Assembly: GCF_000001735.4 (NCBI RefSeq)
Contig: NC_003074.8
Coordinates: forward strand, 16,623,261-16,687,260
Reading direction: 5' to 3'
Length of the DNA: 64,000 nucleotides
From: Arabidopsis thaliana
Taxonomy: Eukaryota; Streptophyta; Magnoliopsida; Brassicales; Brassicaceae
The position numbers were made by a program, and so were the translations under genes. The notes beneath the pieces were generated by a model. That model was not told where the DNA came from. It made no database searches and saw only the letters and a list, made by a program, of their open reading frames with translations. How positions within the stretch are numbered: the first letter of the stretch is position 1; each line of letters begins with the position of its first letter. Shown in pieces: positions 21,261 through 32,753 of this stretch.

Positions 21261-23912
21261 TCAATCTGCCTTCCGCATTCTCTTACGCTTCTTATCATCC
21301 GCCACAAACGGTGATGTAATAAGGCGGGATGCTCCCCTTGTTCGCTTCTTTCCGGTTTCTATTACAGGTGGCACCTCCTGCTTCTTCTTGCCCCCGCCAT
21401 TCTTCTTCGCTTTTCCTTTCACCTCTTTCTCCGTCGTGTTTGTCTCCTTATTACCTGCATACATTTTAAAACAAAACCTAAGTCATATATTCACATTTTT
21501 ATACCCAACAGACATTAATTATTATACTTACTGTTTTCTGCAACCTCTGGAGAATGTTCACTGATCAGTATATCCCGTTGTTGCTTGTTTCCGGTGGTCA
21601 CATAACCATCTGGCGAAGCAAATAACACGTCATCGTCTCTTGCATGCCCATGTTGACTTGCCTCCTCTGTTTGCTTCCCATGTTCCCTTTCCTTCAGATC
21701 TGCCACAAATAACTTAATAGACTGCACTCTCACATCAATGGCATCAATCTTATCTTTTGTTTCATCAAAGCCTTTGGTCATCATCTGCGTCAGTGAGGTT
21801 ATAGATGCCACAAACTGTATCTAAATCAGGGAATCGAGGAGGGACAGCAGTCTCGGGGACCTCATTCTCAATCTCATGGACTTCCTCATCCGAAATCTCA
21901 TTTACAATACATCGAGAAGAAATGTCCATCTCACACATTCCTTTCCACCATATCCTACTGTTCTCTACTAATAGTCGCTCTCTCCAACTGTCAATAACAA
22001 TATCTATTGGACCGCAGTCATCATCAACATCATCGTCTAAGAGATCTTTCAACAGATATTTCTCATGATAGGCAGGTACCAAAATGCTTGGAAAATCCTG
22101 TTAAAAGAAATTCATTTAGCAATCAATCAATCAATCTCATGATAGACTAGACACACAATCAAGTAAATACAGAAACTCTAACCTTAGTATTCCCAAGCTC
22201 TTTATATATAACTTCCAACGGGACACCTTTCATGCTACATTCTTTAAACTTATGCTTGCACATCCTTGGACAGTCACTCAAAGCGGAGCGTACATGGACT
22301 CTAAATTTCAGTCCAAGCTGTGGAATAGCCTCATAAGGCAGAATCTACAAATAACAAAACAATGTTAATATCATAAAACCTGTACATTACACCTTATACT
22401 CATATAATAATCATAAATTACTTACCTCAAGAGGCACAATGAATCCACTGAAGCAAGGTTGAGCTTTTGGTTTCACGAAACCATTCATGTTCTTCATCAT
22501 TTTCCTTATTCCTGCCATACATTCCAAAAAGGTGTAACGGCCCCACGGAAACGTCTCGCACGCATTCAAATCGCCAACAATCCTTAACAGAAACTCTTCA
22601 ATGTTTCCATCATTCTTTGCACCAGCTTTTACTACCTTGACCAAGAAGTACAACAGCACTAACTTCAACCTATCTGAACCATGCTTCATCTTCGAGCACT
22701 TAGCAAGAACATCTACAACCTTTATCCCAGATTCTTTTTTAAATATCCTCTTCACAAAGTTAATATTCCCCATTGTATTCATTTCTTTTGGGTAACTGTG
22801 GCAATCAAACCCACTTAACAACGCATGCTCTTTAATGGAATACCTAATAGGTACTCCATTTACCACAAACCAAGCCTCCTCGAGCAAACTGTCTTCACTG
22901 TGCGCAGCATAAGCACCCACATGCCTTGCGTCTGGTGGTTAGGCTCCTGAGGCATGTGGAATATATGCTGGAACTGATCGTGTCTTTTGAACCATACAGC
23001 TTCTTCTTTAAACTTCCTCTCTATCAGTTCAATTGTCTGCGTGACCTGGCACCTACTGCTTATCTTGCACACTTTGCCGTATTCTGAAAAAGGAAAATGC
23101 ATGGTCTGTTGCGGCAGTGGCTGAGAATCTAAATCATCATCCTCCAAACCATCATTGCCAGCCTCATCTTCCTCTGTCTCTTTAACAGAAACCTCATCAT
23201 CCTCGGCCTCATAAGTATCCTGCAAATTCAATAAACATTAACCAATTGAAGAATTCATATGTACCAAACTAACAATTCAAATGTACCAATTGAACTAGTT
23301 CCATCAAATTACTTAAATCAAACATGTGTCACAGATGAACTAGTTGAACATTTCTAACTAATACGAGAACTAATACTCAAACAAAACAAATGTGTGTCAT
23401 AGAGATTCAATTGTATATACCTGACGATTAACGTTTTCTACCCCTTCTTTTGGAATTGTATTCACCATTTCCTCCTCCTCCAACTCCTCCCCATTCCCGT
23501 CTTTCGCTTCTTCGAATTGTTGAATGACAGCGTCAATTAGAGGTTTCAAAGTTGTCCCTGTCTGATCCTCTTCAATTTCGGCGGTTCCTTTAGGAGAAGC
23601 CTCATCACCAACACGCGGTTCCTCCATAGCCTTTTCAATTTCAGCGGTTCCTTTAGGAGAAGCCTCATCACCATCACGCGGTTCCTCCATAGCCTTTTCA
23701 ATTTCAGCGCTTTCTTTTGTAGTATCATTCGCCGCAACATCTCGTGCTGCTGGTTCTGTCGGACCTGCTGGTTCGGTCGGAACCAAGTCGGCGGCATCTC
23801 CGTCGTTCTCAATTTCTGAAGTAACTTGTTCTGATGTCGAAACTTCACCGGACAACGACTTCTCCGTCGAATCATATACAGGGCCAGCAATACCGTCTCT
23901 AACACGAGCCAT
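21261..23912 (-). pseudogene. DUF1985-type protein gene of the transposon (possible VANC-like factor), interrupted
   Basis: Multi-exon minus-strand gene. Exon 1 (from 23912, MARVRDGIAG) is Glu/Thr/Pro-rich and carries a 25-residue tandem duplication (AEIEKAMEEPR(D/V)GDEASPKGT). Exon 2 (23220 downwards) is acidic, then matches the DUF1985 fold: FSEYGKVCKISSRCQVTQTI, RHDQFQHIFHMPQEP, EEAWFVVNGVPIRYSIKEHA, LLSGFDC. Later exons hold ILPYEAIPQLGLKF..., DFPSILVPAYHEKY and a C-terminal basic tail (KKKQEVPPVIETGKKRTRG ... RMRKAD). Homology changes frame near 22945 and again near 21815, so this copy is broken at least twice. The Ulp1-like peptidase that often follows DUF1985 is absent. The acidic N-terminus and basic tail fit a DNA-associated protein. 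The VANC assignment is inference. Confidence 0.65.
23265..23355. repeat. Short motif cluster in the first intron of the DUF1985-type gene
   Basis: Contains AATTCAAATGTACCAATTGAACTAGTTCC and GATGAACTAGTTGAACATTTC type motifs related to the larger arrays, in mixed orientation. Confidence 0.4.
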
Positions 23913-24218
23913 CAAACTATTAGACGAATCAAGAATTCGTCGAAAAATCGCGAAAGGCGAGAAATTATGAATTTGATTTTGGAAAATTTGAATTGAATGA
24001 GAGCAGAAACGGTTTGATTTTAAAAATTAGGGATTTCGCTTAAGTTTGGAATGGGTTTTAGGTCGCTGGGCATGGATCTTAATTGGATCGGATACTTTGT
24101 TGGGTCGTCTGGGTTTTTGGTCTTTTGCCAATTATTTGAATTTTCTCTCATTTATTTTTAATTCGACAAAAAATAGGAATTAGAAGAGTCTGGTTACTTT
24201 TTCGCAGATAGTGGCATT

Positions 24219-24660
24219 CTCTCTATCGGAGCTAGTATAGAACAAGCAACTGTATCTCCCGTGGCAATTTTCTTCTCCAATCACAAGTTGATAAGGTTCG
24301 TAATTCATATTTAATTTGAGAAAATTGCGACGTTTGATTAAATAGCTTGAATTTAACAAAGGATTCTTCGTATTGAATTTTCAGATAAGGTTTTCGACAA
24401 TGAGCCTCAAAGATCAGAAAGCAAAATTTGAGTTCAAGGTAAATACCCAATCAGATCGCAAATTGATTGACTAATAACAAACCATCATGAAATGTACTAA
24501 GTTTCACAAAACATTTGAGTGTTACAGAAATATAAGTAACTGAAATAAAAACATAACTGATACAAAATTTAAACATTAGAGACAATAAGACAGATAAGGT
24601 GGTTTGGTACTAAGATCTGAATCATGTACAACAAATAAATGTGAAGAAAGTTGTTAAATT
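24219..24660. other. Spacer with an exon-like fragment right of the transposon
   Basis: Near 24365-24440 a plus-strand stretch looks like a spliced exon: TTTTCAG, then an ATG frame MSLKDQKAKFEFK, ended by a GTAAAT donor. I do not recognise the protein. 24480-24660 is the 3' flank of lectin-kinase copy 2 and resembles 9070-9175 behind copy 1 (TTGAGTGTTACA(T/G)AAAT), so the array duplication included the 3' UTR. Confidence 0.4.
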
Positions 24661-26717
24661 TCATCTTCCATCACCATTTAAGATGGTGTGAGAGATGAAC
24701 ATTGAGTTGTTGGTAGAGGGAGGAGAGACTAATGGTACTGATGCTGATGAGGTTACTGAAGTGGAAGTGATTGCCAAACCAGGTATTCCCATTACCATCG
24801 GAGTGGAAACTCCGATTCCGGGAGTATCTGGAGAGAAATCAGGCAATGCTTGGTCTCTGTTTATGTATTGCATCACTTTTTCCATGTTAGGTCTTGATTC
24901 TGGTATAATGCTTGTACAGAGCAAACCGAGCTTCAGAACCATTTCGACTTCCCCGAGTGTAAATTTATCTCTCAACCGTGTATCTATAGCGTCAACTAGA
25001 GAATGTTTCCTCCAGCATTCACAAACCCATTTGACCAGATGTCGTTTCTCTACTGGCATCTCAGGATCAAATGGTCTCCTACCACATGTTACTTCAAGCA
25101 TGAATGCACCAAATGCATACACATCGGTTTTTGTGGAAGTTCCTGTTGATATTAACTCCAGAGCCATGTAACCTATGGTTCCTACAGCTGCTGTTGCAGA
25201 GAGGTTAGCTCCATGATCATCAAACCTAGCACAAAATCTCCTAAAAAAGCTTGAAAATTTTCGTTTAACATGACATTAGAAGCTTTGATATCTCTGTGTA
25301 AAACAACTTGACTGGCTCCTGTATGCAGGTAACAGAGTGCAGATGCAATATCTCTCAGTATTGCGAGTCTTTGAGACCAAGAGAGAGGTGGTTTATCGCC
25401 ATTAAACAAGTATTGATCGACGCTACCTCCTTCCATGTACTTAGAGACCAGCAATAACTCGCCTTTTCTCCTGCAATACCCGAGAAGAGGTACTAAATTC
25501 TTGTGCTGTAAGCTCCCCATTGTCACAACTTCAGCCACAAACTGTTTCATGCCTTGCTCTGCATTGTGTGATAGTCTCTTCACAGCTATATCTCCTACTA
25601 GAGGCAGACTTCCTTTATACACTTCTCCAAAACCGCCTTTTCCAAGACGTCCGTCTTTGTTAAACCCTTTTGTTGCTTTGTACAAAGATTCATAGGAATA
25701 ACGAAGCGGACCATATTCTTTTTCCCATGGCTCTCTAACTTCTGCATACTTCTTTCTTCTGTACAGATAATATCCTCCAAGACCCCCGATCACTACGAGG
25801 GTGAGTATAACCAAAAGAACAATAAGCAGAGGAGATCTTTTTCTCTTCTGTTCCGTGAAAAGAGGAACTGTGGAAAGTTCAGAGATGTCAAGGCTCTTTA
25901 ATAATCGTCTGCTTCTGCTGAAACTCCACCCTAAGATGTATTGGTTACTAATCGATGATCCAGTTGCAGCCGAAAACCCGACAAAAGCTTTTCGATCCGG
26001 GAAGATTGCGGTGAGGTTGATGGTTCTTGACAAAAGAGGCTTACTTGGTTTCTGATTTCTTAGAGGTGCTAAAGTAACATTAAGTAGAGTATCTTCATAA
26101 TCGACCCATACCTGAATAGGATCTCCACTCAAGAGTATTAAGCTTATGTTTTTCCCTTCTCTGTCGGAATAATAGGAAGCTGAAGCAGAAACGACAGATT
26201 GGATTCTGTTTTCGTCTATACCGACATGGTTGTTATCCATGTCATCAGTCTCTGCGCTTTGGACCGTATCAAGCTCGACAGCTAAAACGTGAGAAGAAGG
26301 AGATCCGTTAGTTGATCTGTTGAAAAGTCCTAAGTAACTACTTGCATATGCTTTTTTGAGATTATGTGCAGATGATAGCACAAAAGCAATCCCGTGACCA
26401 CCATAAAATCCTGGCTTAGGGACAAGAGCGCAAACGAATTGAGTAAAGAAGGAGAGAGACTGAGATGAAGCTGAACCGAAATCGAATGGTCGGTTGAAGA
26501 AGGCATGACCCTTTTGCTGAGTCGTGCCATCGGTTAGCTGCAAAACTCTTTCTGGAGATTGGATTCTTGCAAAGCCATCAAGGAGAAGTTCATCACCAGC
26601 TTGGTCTTGGTTAAAGCCATTGAAGACGAAACTTAAGTCTTGTTGACTTGAAAAGCAAATCAGATTAACTAAGAAGATCAAGAGGAGAAGAAGAAGATAA
26701 AATCTTTGAGCCATTGG
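24661..26717 (-). pseudogene. LECRK-I.2: L-type lectin receptor kinase, clade I, copy 2, frameshifted in the kinase domain
   Basis: Close paralogue of copy 1. The start at 26717 ([14 protein letters not shown]) follows the family. Signal peptide, legume-lectin domain ([31 protein letters not shown]), transmembrane helix ([20 protein letters not shown]) and the kinase N-lobe with [16 protein letters not shown] and [11 protein letters not shown] are intact. At the DFG motif (about 25228) four bases present in copy 1 are missing. The frame then reads [10 protein letters not shown] and stops at about 25182, losing DFG and the C-lobe. The remaining kinase half ([16 protein letters not shown] to NGDGR) is still fully open in the other frame from 25167 to 24661, so the lesion is probably recent. 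A truncated receptor with lectin domain and half a kinase could still be made. Sequencing error is possible but less likely. Confidence 0.85.
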
Positions 26718-26739
26718 TATTGAAAAAACCAGAGACAAG

Positions 26740-28702
26740 CCTCGTTTATTTTCTACGTTCCAAGTCCAATAGAAATATTCTCTCCAGGCAAGAAAGAGTT
26801 GACTTAGAACTTCTTAAGATGTATAACCTGATCATTACTCTCAAAATAATAGTTTTGTACGTTTTAACAATGTCAAGTCGGAACTAAATTAAAGCGAAAT
26901 ACCCTCAAAGCGTTTACCAATTACCATTATTGGTTTAAGACAACCTTGAAAAGATAGACTCTGCATCTTTTTCAATATCGTTTAGCTCTAAAACAGCTAT
27001 ACAACTTTGGAGACGAAGGTGTGTTGAGTTCCGAGGTCATGTGGAAGAGAAGAGAGGATAACGTGCTTAAGAAGCATCCCGTTAAAGACCCTACTTTGTC
27101 AAACCCATTTCTTGCTCTATGCACGAACCGGTTCACATTAAATGATCGAACTCACGAAATGATTTGTACTTTTGTTCTTAACGAAAAATAAATGGATGAT
27201 TGATACGCAAAAAAGGCAAGCAGATTAATCTCAACCCTGACAGAAACATGAGGCAGTGTAGAAAAGATCATGGAGTCAGAGTTTTTCCAGTGCCTGATTA
27301 GCCTCCATAGATCTTCTAAGTCCTTTGATCCTCTTGAGTATAAAGTGCCCTTATACTCTGTGATTTAAAATTTTTGGGGTAAGGTATGCTTTGTTTACTT
27401 AGGAAATAAAGTTCTTTTAGTTCAAGATGGTGTGTGATGAGAAATAACCTTTTTGGAGCAAGGTTTTATCACTTTTTAGTTCTAAGTGTTGCAGTTTGCT
27501 GGGTCAAAATTTGGAGATTTCCATGAAGTCCTCAAAAGTTCTACTAATAGTCTATGGTCTACTGATAAGATGGTGAGCGAGAAGCTGTCATGACATATGC
27601 ATAAGATCAGATTCGAAACTTAGGTTTTTCGTTTTTCCGTTCAGCTTTTCACAATTGCTCCCATGTTCGAACTTCTCCTTTAGTAGATGAACATTTTGTA
27701 CCTTTCGCTTTATTTCCTTGCTTGTAAAGTTAATGTTTTCTCTCTTTACTTAGTCTTCTTTGGTTTGTAAAGTTATCTACGTGTATCATTTCTTGTACTT
27801 GTACATGCCTCTCCAAAATGGTTCTCCATGGATGGATGATGGGCTTGTTAATATATATATATCAGTCACTCTTGGAAAAAAAAAAAAACTGTGGCTCTAT
27901 GTATGATTGATCAACTAAAATGGGAAGAACAAAAGGAAAATAAGACACAAAAAGAAAGAAAAAAATGTTGATTGAAATTGAAGGAGTAATTTTCAAAGTC
28001 CCAATGATACATGTCTCACCATTACAATAGAGAAACATTTCATTAGTGGCCTCCAAATAAATTTCTTACACAATCTTTTTTGTTATTAATGTTAAAAAAC
28101 ACAAAAAAAAAAAGAGATTAATTATTTGTTTTCTTTTTATAGTAACTACTAGTTAAATTATTTTGTTTCTTAAAGTAAACTATTCTTACCTTTTTTTTGG
28201 GACTTTGTGTCTACAAAAAGTAGTGTAAAAAAAAAAGAAACAAAAAAATCGAAAAGTAATTGGAATATAAATTTGATAACAAAAGACCATATACATAAAA
28301 ACAACTAAACAAGTATAACAAATCCATAAATACGAATTAAAAATGAAAGAGTTAATTATAGAAAACTTTCCGATCTCTGAAGCTTCAACACCGTTTGTTC
28401 ATCCTTGTTCTCCGCCGCATTGTCTCTTTCCATGAGAGATCAATTTCTTCACAAAGAAGCTTCTTCTTCTTCTACTACATTCCTCTCAGCACCAATCTCT
28501 CTTTCGCATCTCAATTCGAAACGTGAGTATTTCCTTTTTCTCCATTCTCGAATCGAGCACAAGTCGAGTCTCGCAACAACACTTAACCTAGAATTGATGA
28601 TTCGGTATACAATTTTCCGGTGTGTATCGAGCTGATTCTCTGATGTAGAAGCCCTAATTTCTGTGTATATTTGATTTGATTCTCTTTTGTGATTGATTGA
28701 TT
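26740..28702. other. Intergenic region between copy 2 and the glycosyltransferase gene
   Basis: 26750-27130 is the copy-2 promoter and aligns with 11326-11720 upstream of copy 1 (TTCTACGTTC, AGAGTTGAC W-box core, AACGTGCTTAAGAAG). 27270-27366 has a 30-codon plus-strand open stretch (EFFQCLISLHRSS) that I could not place. 27850-28380 is AT-rich with poly-A runs. 28380-28702 is the probable 5' leader of the plus-strand gene, with an upstream ATG at 28431 and a splice-like GTGAGT near 28522. Confidence 0.5.
28431..28635 (+). promoter_or_regulatory. Possible upstream ORF / leader of the glycosyltransferase gene
   Basis: The leader has an ATG at 28431 (MRDQFLHKEASSSS) that stays open to 28635, ahead of the main ATG at 28703. 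A GTGAGT at about 28522 could be a 5' UTR intron donor that would remove part of it. If unspliced it could dampen translation. No peptide similarity was recognised. Confidence 0.3.
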
Positions 28703-30219
28703 ATGGCAATGGTAGAGAAGAATAGTTCTGCGATTGGCTATGTAGCTAGAAATCTGTTACTGAGCTTATTCGTCGTCACGACGATCCTCTTTGCTCTTTC
28801 CTGTTACTTTGTGTTACGTTCCACTGCTCATAATCGCTTCCTTAGCTCTACATTTCCATCTAAATCATTCGTCGATGTAAGGCCGGAGAAAGCGAATTGT
28901 AGATGTGTTAAGGACGAGAAATCGTCGGTAATCGCGGGTCCTTTGAAGGTTTATATGTATAATATGGATCCAGAGTTTCATTTTGGATTGTTAGATTGGA
29001 AGAAGAAGGAAGGTAGTGATAGTAGTGTATGGCCTGATATTCAGAAGTATATACCACCTTATCCTGGAGGTTTGAATTTGCAGCATAGTATCGAGTATTG
29101 GCTTACGTTGGATTTGCTTGCATCGGAGTATGAGAATGCACCGAGAAGTGTTGCGGCGAAGCGTGTTTATAATTCTAGTGAAGCTGATGTTATCTTTGTG
29201 CCGTTTTTTTCTTCGTTGAGTTATAATCGGTTTTCGAAAGTGAATCCTCATCAGAAAACTAGTAGGAATAAGGATTTGCAAGGGAAGTTGGTTACGTTTT
29301 TGACTGCTCAAGAGGAGTGGAAGAGGAGTGGTGGTAGAGATCATGTTGTTCTTGCTCATCATCCGAATAGTATGTTAGATGCTAGAAATAAGTTGTTTCC
29401 TGCAATGTTTATACTTTCGGACTTTGGAAGGTATCCTCCTACTGTGGCTAATGTTGAGAAAGATGTCATTGCGCCGTATAAGCATGTTATTAAAGCTTAT
29501 GAAAACGATACATCGGGTTTCGATAGTAGACCGATTCTGCTTTACTTTCAGGGTGCTATCTACAGGAAAGATGTGAGTTCTTCTGTTACCTTGCTTTAGT
29601 TCCTTGTGTTTCCTTGTTTGTTCTCTAAATATGGTTTCCTCCAATGTGTCAAATATCTCAGGGCGGGTTTGTGCGTCAGGAGTTATTCTACCTCTTGCAA
29701 GATGAGAAAGATGTGCATTTCTCGTTTGGGAGTGTGAGAAACGGAGGTATAAACAAAGCAAGCCAAGGAATGCACAATTCCAAGTTCTGTCTCAATATTG
29801 CCGGAGACACTCCTTCGTCAAACCGTCTCTTTGACGCCATAGCCAGTCACTGTGTTCCTGTCATTATCAGCGACGACATTGAGCTTCCTTTTGAGGATGT
29901 TATTGATTACTCTGAGTTCTCGGTGTTTGTTCGCACCTCTGATGCATTGAAAGAGAACTTCTTGGTTAACTTAATACGAGGAATAACCAAAGAGGAATGG
30001 ACACGAATGTGGAATCGATTAAAGGAAGTGGAGAAATATTATGAGTTCCATTTTCCATCAAAGGTAGATGATGCGGTGCAGATGATATGGCAAGCGATTG
30101 CCCGTAAAGTTCCGGGTGTTAAAATGAGGATTCATAAGTCTAGAAGGTATTCTGGATCTGTTTCTGAGACCGGGAAAGAATCAAGATGGTCTTCATTGAT
30201 ACCTCGGAGTTTCTGGTGA
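28703..30219 (+). CDS. GT47 exostosin-family glycosyltransferase (Golgi, type II membrane)
   Basis: Two exons, 28703-29572 and 29662-30219 (GT-AG, phase 0), give 475 residues. A short N-terminal cytoplasmic part precedes one hydrophobic anchor at about residues 16-37 (LLLSLFVVTTILFALSCYFVL), as in type II Golgi enzymes. The catalytic region begins PLKVYMYNMDPEFHFGLLDW. It has the exostosin blocks EYWLTLDLLAS, ADVIFVPFFSSLSYNRF, DHVVLAHHPNSM, ILLYFQGAIYRKD and, in exon 2, GMHNSKFCLNIAGDTPSSNRLFDAIASHCVPVIISDDIELPFEDVIDYSEFSVF. That last block is the GT47 nucleotide-sugar-binding signature. Plant members make cell-wall polysaccharides, and the ARAD-like subgroup (pectic arabinan) is a guess. 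From memory At3g45400. It lies on the opposite strand between lectin-kinase copies 2 and 3, so it was there before, or was moved in during, array growth. Confidence 0.93.
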
Positions 30220-30758
30220 ATAAAGATGAGATTTTTTTGTCTTCATTTTCCCAGAGGACATCAAATTGTTTTTTTGTTTTTGTTTTTGTGTAGAGATAAG
30301 TTTATGTTGGATCAAGATGATTTGTCAACTTTTTCCCCTAATCATAGGTTATAGATAGAGAGACAAGTCTTCACTCTAATTTGATTTCTTCTTTTCACCA
30401 TAGAAAAAAACTAATAATGTTGTAAGTTGATTTGTTAAAATTGTTCATTTTGATCTCTCTTTTTTTTTTTAAGTTGTTAAGTTGACTTTGTATAGAGAGA
30501 CTTGTGTTTCCCCAGGTGTTGCCATTTGCCAAACTGTTTTGTACTTGAAGGCCGTTTTGATTCAAAAGCCAAAAAACTAAAAACTTGTCAGTTTACAATG
30601 ACTAGAAGAACTGTTTTATTTGTCAATTGATACCTAAAGAAGTTTGAGTACAACATCAACCAACAACATAGTCAATACATTAAGTTAAAACATTTACGTA
30701 GCTAAACAGATTTAGATGCAGAGAGTAAAAGAGTATAGAGTATAGAATTTCTTAGATC
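30220..30758. other. Convergent intergenic region
   Basis: Holds the 3' flanks of the glycosyltransferase gene (plus) and lectin-kinase copy 3 (minus). Several poly-T runs are present. No gene was recognised. Confidence 0.6.
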
Positions 30759-32753
30759 TTATCTTCCATGCCCGTCCAAGATTGTGTGAGTAACAAACAT
30801 AGAAACTGATGAGTTCCTTACACTGGAGACCCCAATGGCAGATAATGCTTCCATAGAAACTGGCATAAAAGCCCCGATACCTGGAGTAGACGGCGAGAAA
30901 ATCGGTAAGGGTAAGTCTTGGTTAAGGTATTGCACCACTTGTTCCATCGCAGGCCTTGATTCTGGCATAGCATTTGTGCAGAGTAACCCAAGTTTCAGAA
31001 CCATCTCGACTTCCTCGGGTAAGAATTCTACTCCCAATCTTGGATCTCTGGTCTTGAATAAGCAAGCCTCTTTCCAGCATTCATAGACCCACTTGACCAA
31101 ATATTGCTTTCCGACTGGTAGCTCAGGTTCCACTGGTCGCCTGCCACAAATTACTTCAAGAAGAAAAGCACCAAAAGCATACACATCGGTTTTCATAGAC
31201 GTGCCCATTGTTATTAGTTCAGGTGCCATGTAACCTATGGTTCCCACAGCGGCTGTTGCAGATAAGTTGGTTCCACGGTCGTGAAACTTGGCCATTCCAA
31301 AATCACCTAACCTCCCGTTGAACTCGGAATCCAACATGACGTTAGAAGCTTTTATATCCCGGTGCAAAACAACTTGCTTGGTTCCTGTATGCAAGTAACT
31401 GAGAGCTGAGGCAATGTCCTTAAGAATAGAAATTCTTTGATACCATGAAGGAGATGGGTTTCCCTCATGAAACAAGTACTGGTCAAGGCTACCGTTGGGC
31501 ATGTACTCAGACACCAAAAGTAACTCACATTTTCTCCTGCAATACCCGAGAAGAGGAACCAAGTTCCGATGTTGTAAATTTCCCATGGTTACAACTTCTG
31601 CCACAAACTGTTTCATCCCTTGCTCTGCATCGTGGGATAGTCTTTTCACAGCTATATGCCTGCCTCCGGGCAAAGTTCCTTTGTAGACTTCTCCAAACCC
31701 ACCTTTCCCAACACGACAATCTTTACGAAACCCATTTGTTGCTTTGTACAGAGACTTATAGGAGAATCGGTGTGGGCCGTATTCCTTTTCCCACCATTCT
31801 TTTACTTCTGCATATTTCTTTCTCCTGTACCAATAAACTCCTCCAAGAACCATCACCACAGGAATCACTAATAAGATGACCAAACCAATAAGTAATGGAG
31901 ATAATTTCTTTTTTTCCTCTTTAGGAAGAGGAACCCGAGGAAGTGTAGAGAGGTTCAGGCTCTGTAATTGTTCTTTTCTTCTACTAAAACTCCATCCAAG
32001 TATATAATGGTTACTGAGAAGATTCCCTGTTGATGAAGAGAACCCAACATACATCTTCTCTTGAAAGATTTCTGAAAGATTGATGGCTCTTGATATAAGA
32101 GGCTGATTTGGCTTCTTGATTTCTATAGGGGCCAGTGTAACATTTAGAAACGAGCCATCGTAATCTACCCAGACCTGTATAGGCTCCCCACTAAGAAGAT
32201 TTATGCTTATATTCTTCCCCAAAGCGTTGGAAAAGTAAGATGGCAGAGCAGATTCAACAGATATTGGGCTGTTCAAATCAATACCAACATGAGGCTTCTC
32301 CAGCTCATTAAACTCTACTGTCTTAACGGTATCGAGCTCAATAGCTAGCAGATGTGAAGAGGAAGTCCCATTTGTTAAGTTGCTGAAGACCCCCAAGTAC
32401 TGAGTTGCGTATGCATGAGAGAGATCAATGGAAGGAGATACAACAAAGACAATCCCATGGCCACCATCAGCTCCCAACTTAGGAGGCACAAGCGCACACA
32501 CAAAATGTGTATAGAACGATAGTGATGAAGATGGATCAAAATCAAACGGCTTCTTGAAGAAAGCATGACCCATTTGCAACTCTGTAGTATTTGTCAACTG
32601 CAAAAGCCCATCAGGTAGTATTTTGGCGATCCCATCAATAAAAAGATCTGCTTGCTCGAAGCCATTGTAGACAAACCCGGTTTCTTGTTGACTTGACAGG
32701 CAAATCAGATAAACGCAAGAGAAGATCAAAGCCAAATATAGTCTACAAGCCAT
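30759..32753 (-). CDS. LECRK-I.3: L-type lectin receptor kinase, clade I, copy 3
   Basis: Single exon, 664 residues from the ATG at 32753 ([20 protein letters not shown], signal peptide). The frame opens further upstream at 32810, but that extension is unlike the paralogues. The lectin domain runs from [11 protein letters not shown] through [11 protein letters not shown] and HVGIDLNS. The transmembrane helix is [23 protein letters not shown]. The kinase is complete: [35 protein letters not shown] and MAPEL. The RD-type catalytic loop predicts an active kinase. From memory this is At3g45410, described as a salt-induced gene under ethylene control (established knowledge, not visible here). It shares the sequence after the helix ([11 protein letters not shown]) almost exactly with copy 4, its closest neighbour. 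Confidence 0.96.
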   Translation of the reverse strand: MACRLYLALIFSCVYLICLSSQQETGFVYNGFEQADLFIDGIAKILPDGLLQLTNTTELQMGHAFFKKPFDFDPSSSLSFYTHFVCALVPPKLGADGGHGIVFVVSPSIDLSHAYATQYLGVFSNLTNGTSSSHLLAIELDTVKTVEFNELEKPHVGIDLNSPISVESALPSYFSNALGKNISINLLSGEPIQVWVDYDGSFLNVTLAPIEIKKPNQPLISRAINLSEIFQEKMYVGFSSSTGNLLSNHYILGWSFSRRKEQLQSLNLSTLPRVPLPKEEKKKLSPLLIGLVILLVIPVVMVLGGVYWYRRKKYAEVKEWWEKEYGPHRFSYKSLYKATNGFRKDCRVGKGGFGEVYKGTLPGGRHIAVKRLSHDAEQGMKQFVAEVVTMGNLQHRNLVPLLGYCRRKCELLLVSEYMPNGSLDQYLFHEGNPSPSWYQRISILKDIASALSYLHTGTKQVVLHRDIKASNVMLDSEFNGRLGDFGMAKFHDRGTNLSATAAVGTIGYMAPELITMGTSMKTDVYAFGAFLLEVICGRRPVEPELPVGKQYLVKWVYECWKEACLFKTRDPRLGVEFLPEEVEMVLKLGLLCTNAMPESRPAMEQVVQYLNQDLPLPIFSPSTPGIGAFMPVSMEALSAIGVSSVRNSSVSMFVTHTILDGHGR

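Larger units (their letters stand above)
12591..24218 (+). mobile_element. Multi-gene Mutator-like DNA transposon (VANDAL-like MULE), about 11.6 kb, decayed
   Basis: The element is delimited by a MURA-type transposase gene, four further genes with no relatives among the flanking host genes, and dense GTTCAA-type repeats that stop at its edges. The proposed ends carry the 9-bp inverted match AATGCCACT (12591-12599) and AGTGGCATT (24210-24218). I found no matching 9-10 bp target duplication, so the ends are provisional. It lacks long terminal inverted repeats, as VANDAL elements do. Gene order is transposase (+), RPA-like OB protein (+), GRF zinc finger (+), unknown two-exon gene (+) and DUF1985-type gene (-). 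The transposase and DUF1985 genes are interrupted and the GRF gene has an early stop, while two other genes look open. It splits lectin-kinase copies 1 and 2, whose 5' flanks still match, so it probably inserted after their duplication. Confidence 0.7.

Noticed and set aside
12591-24218. 9-bp target duplication for the Mutator-like element
   Set aside because: Bases outside the AATGCCACT ends (CTGATCAAC and CTCTCTATC) do not match, and nearby shifts gave no match either. The ends remain provisional.
31445-31879. 144-codon plus-strand open frame within copy 3
   Set aside because: Antisense shadow of the kinase domain, repeated in the same place in copies 4 and 5.
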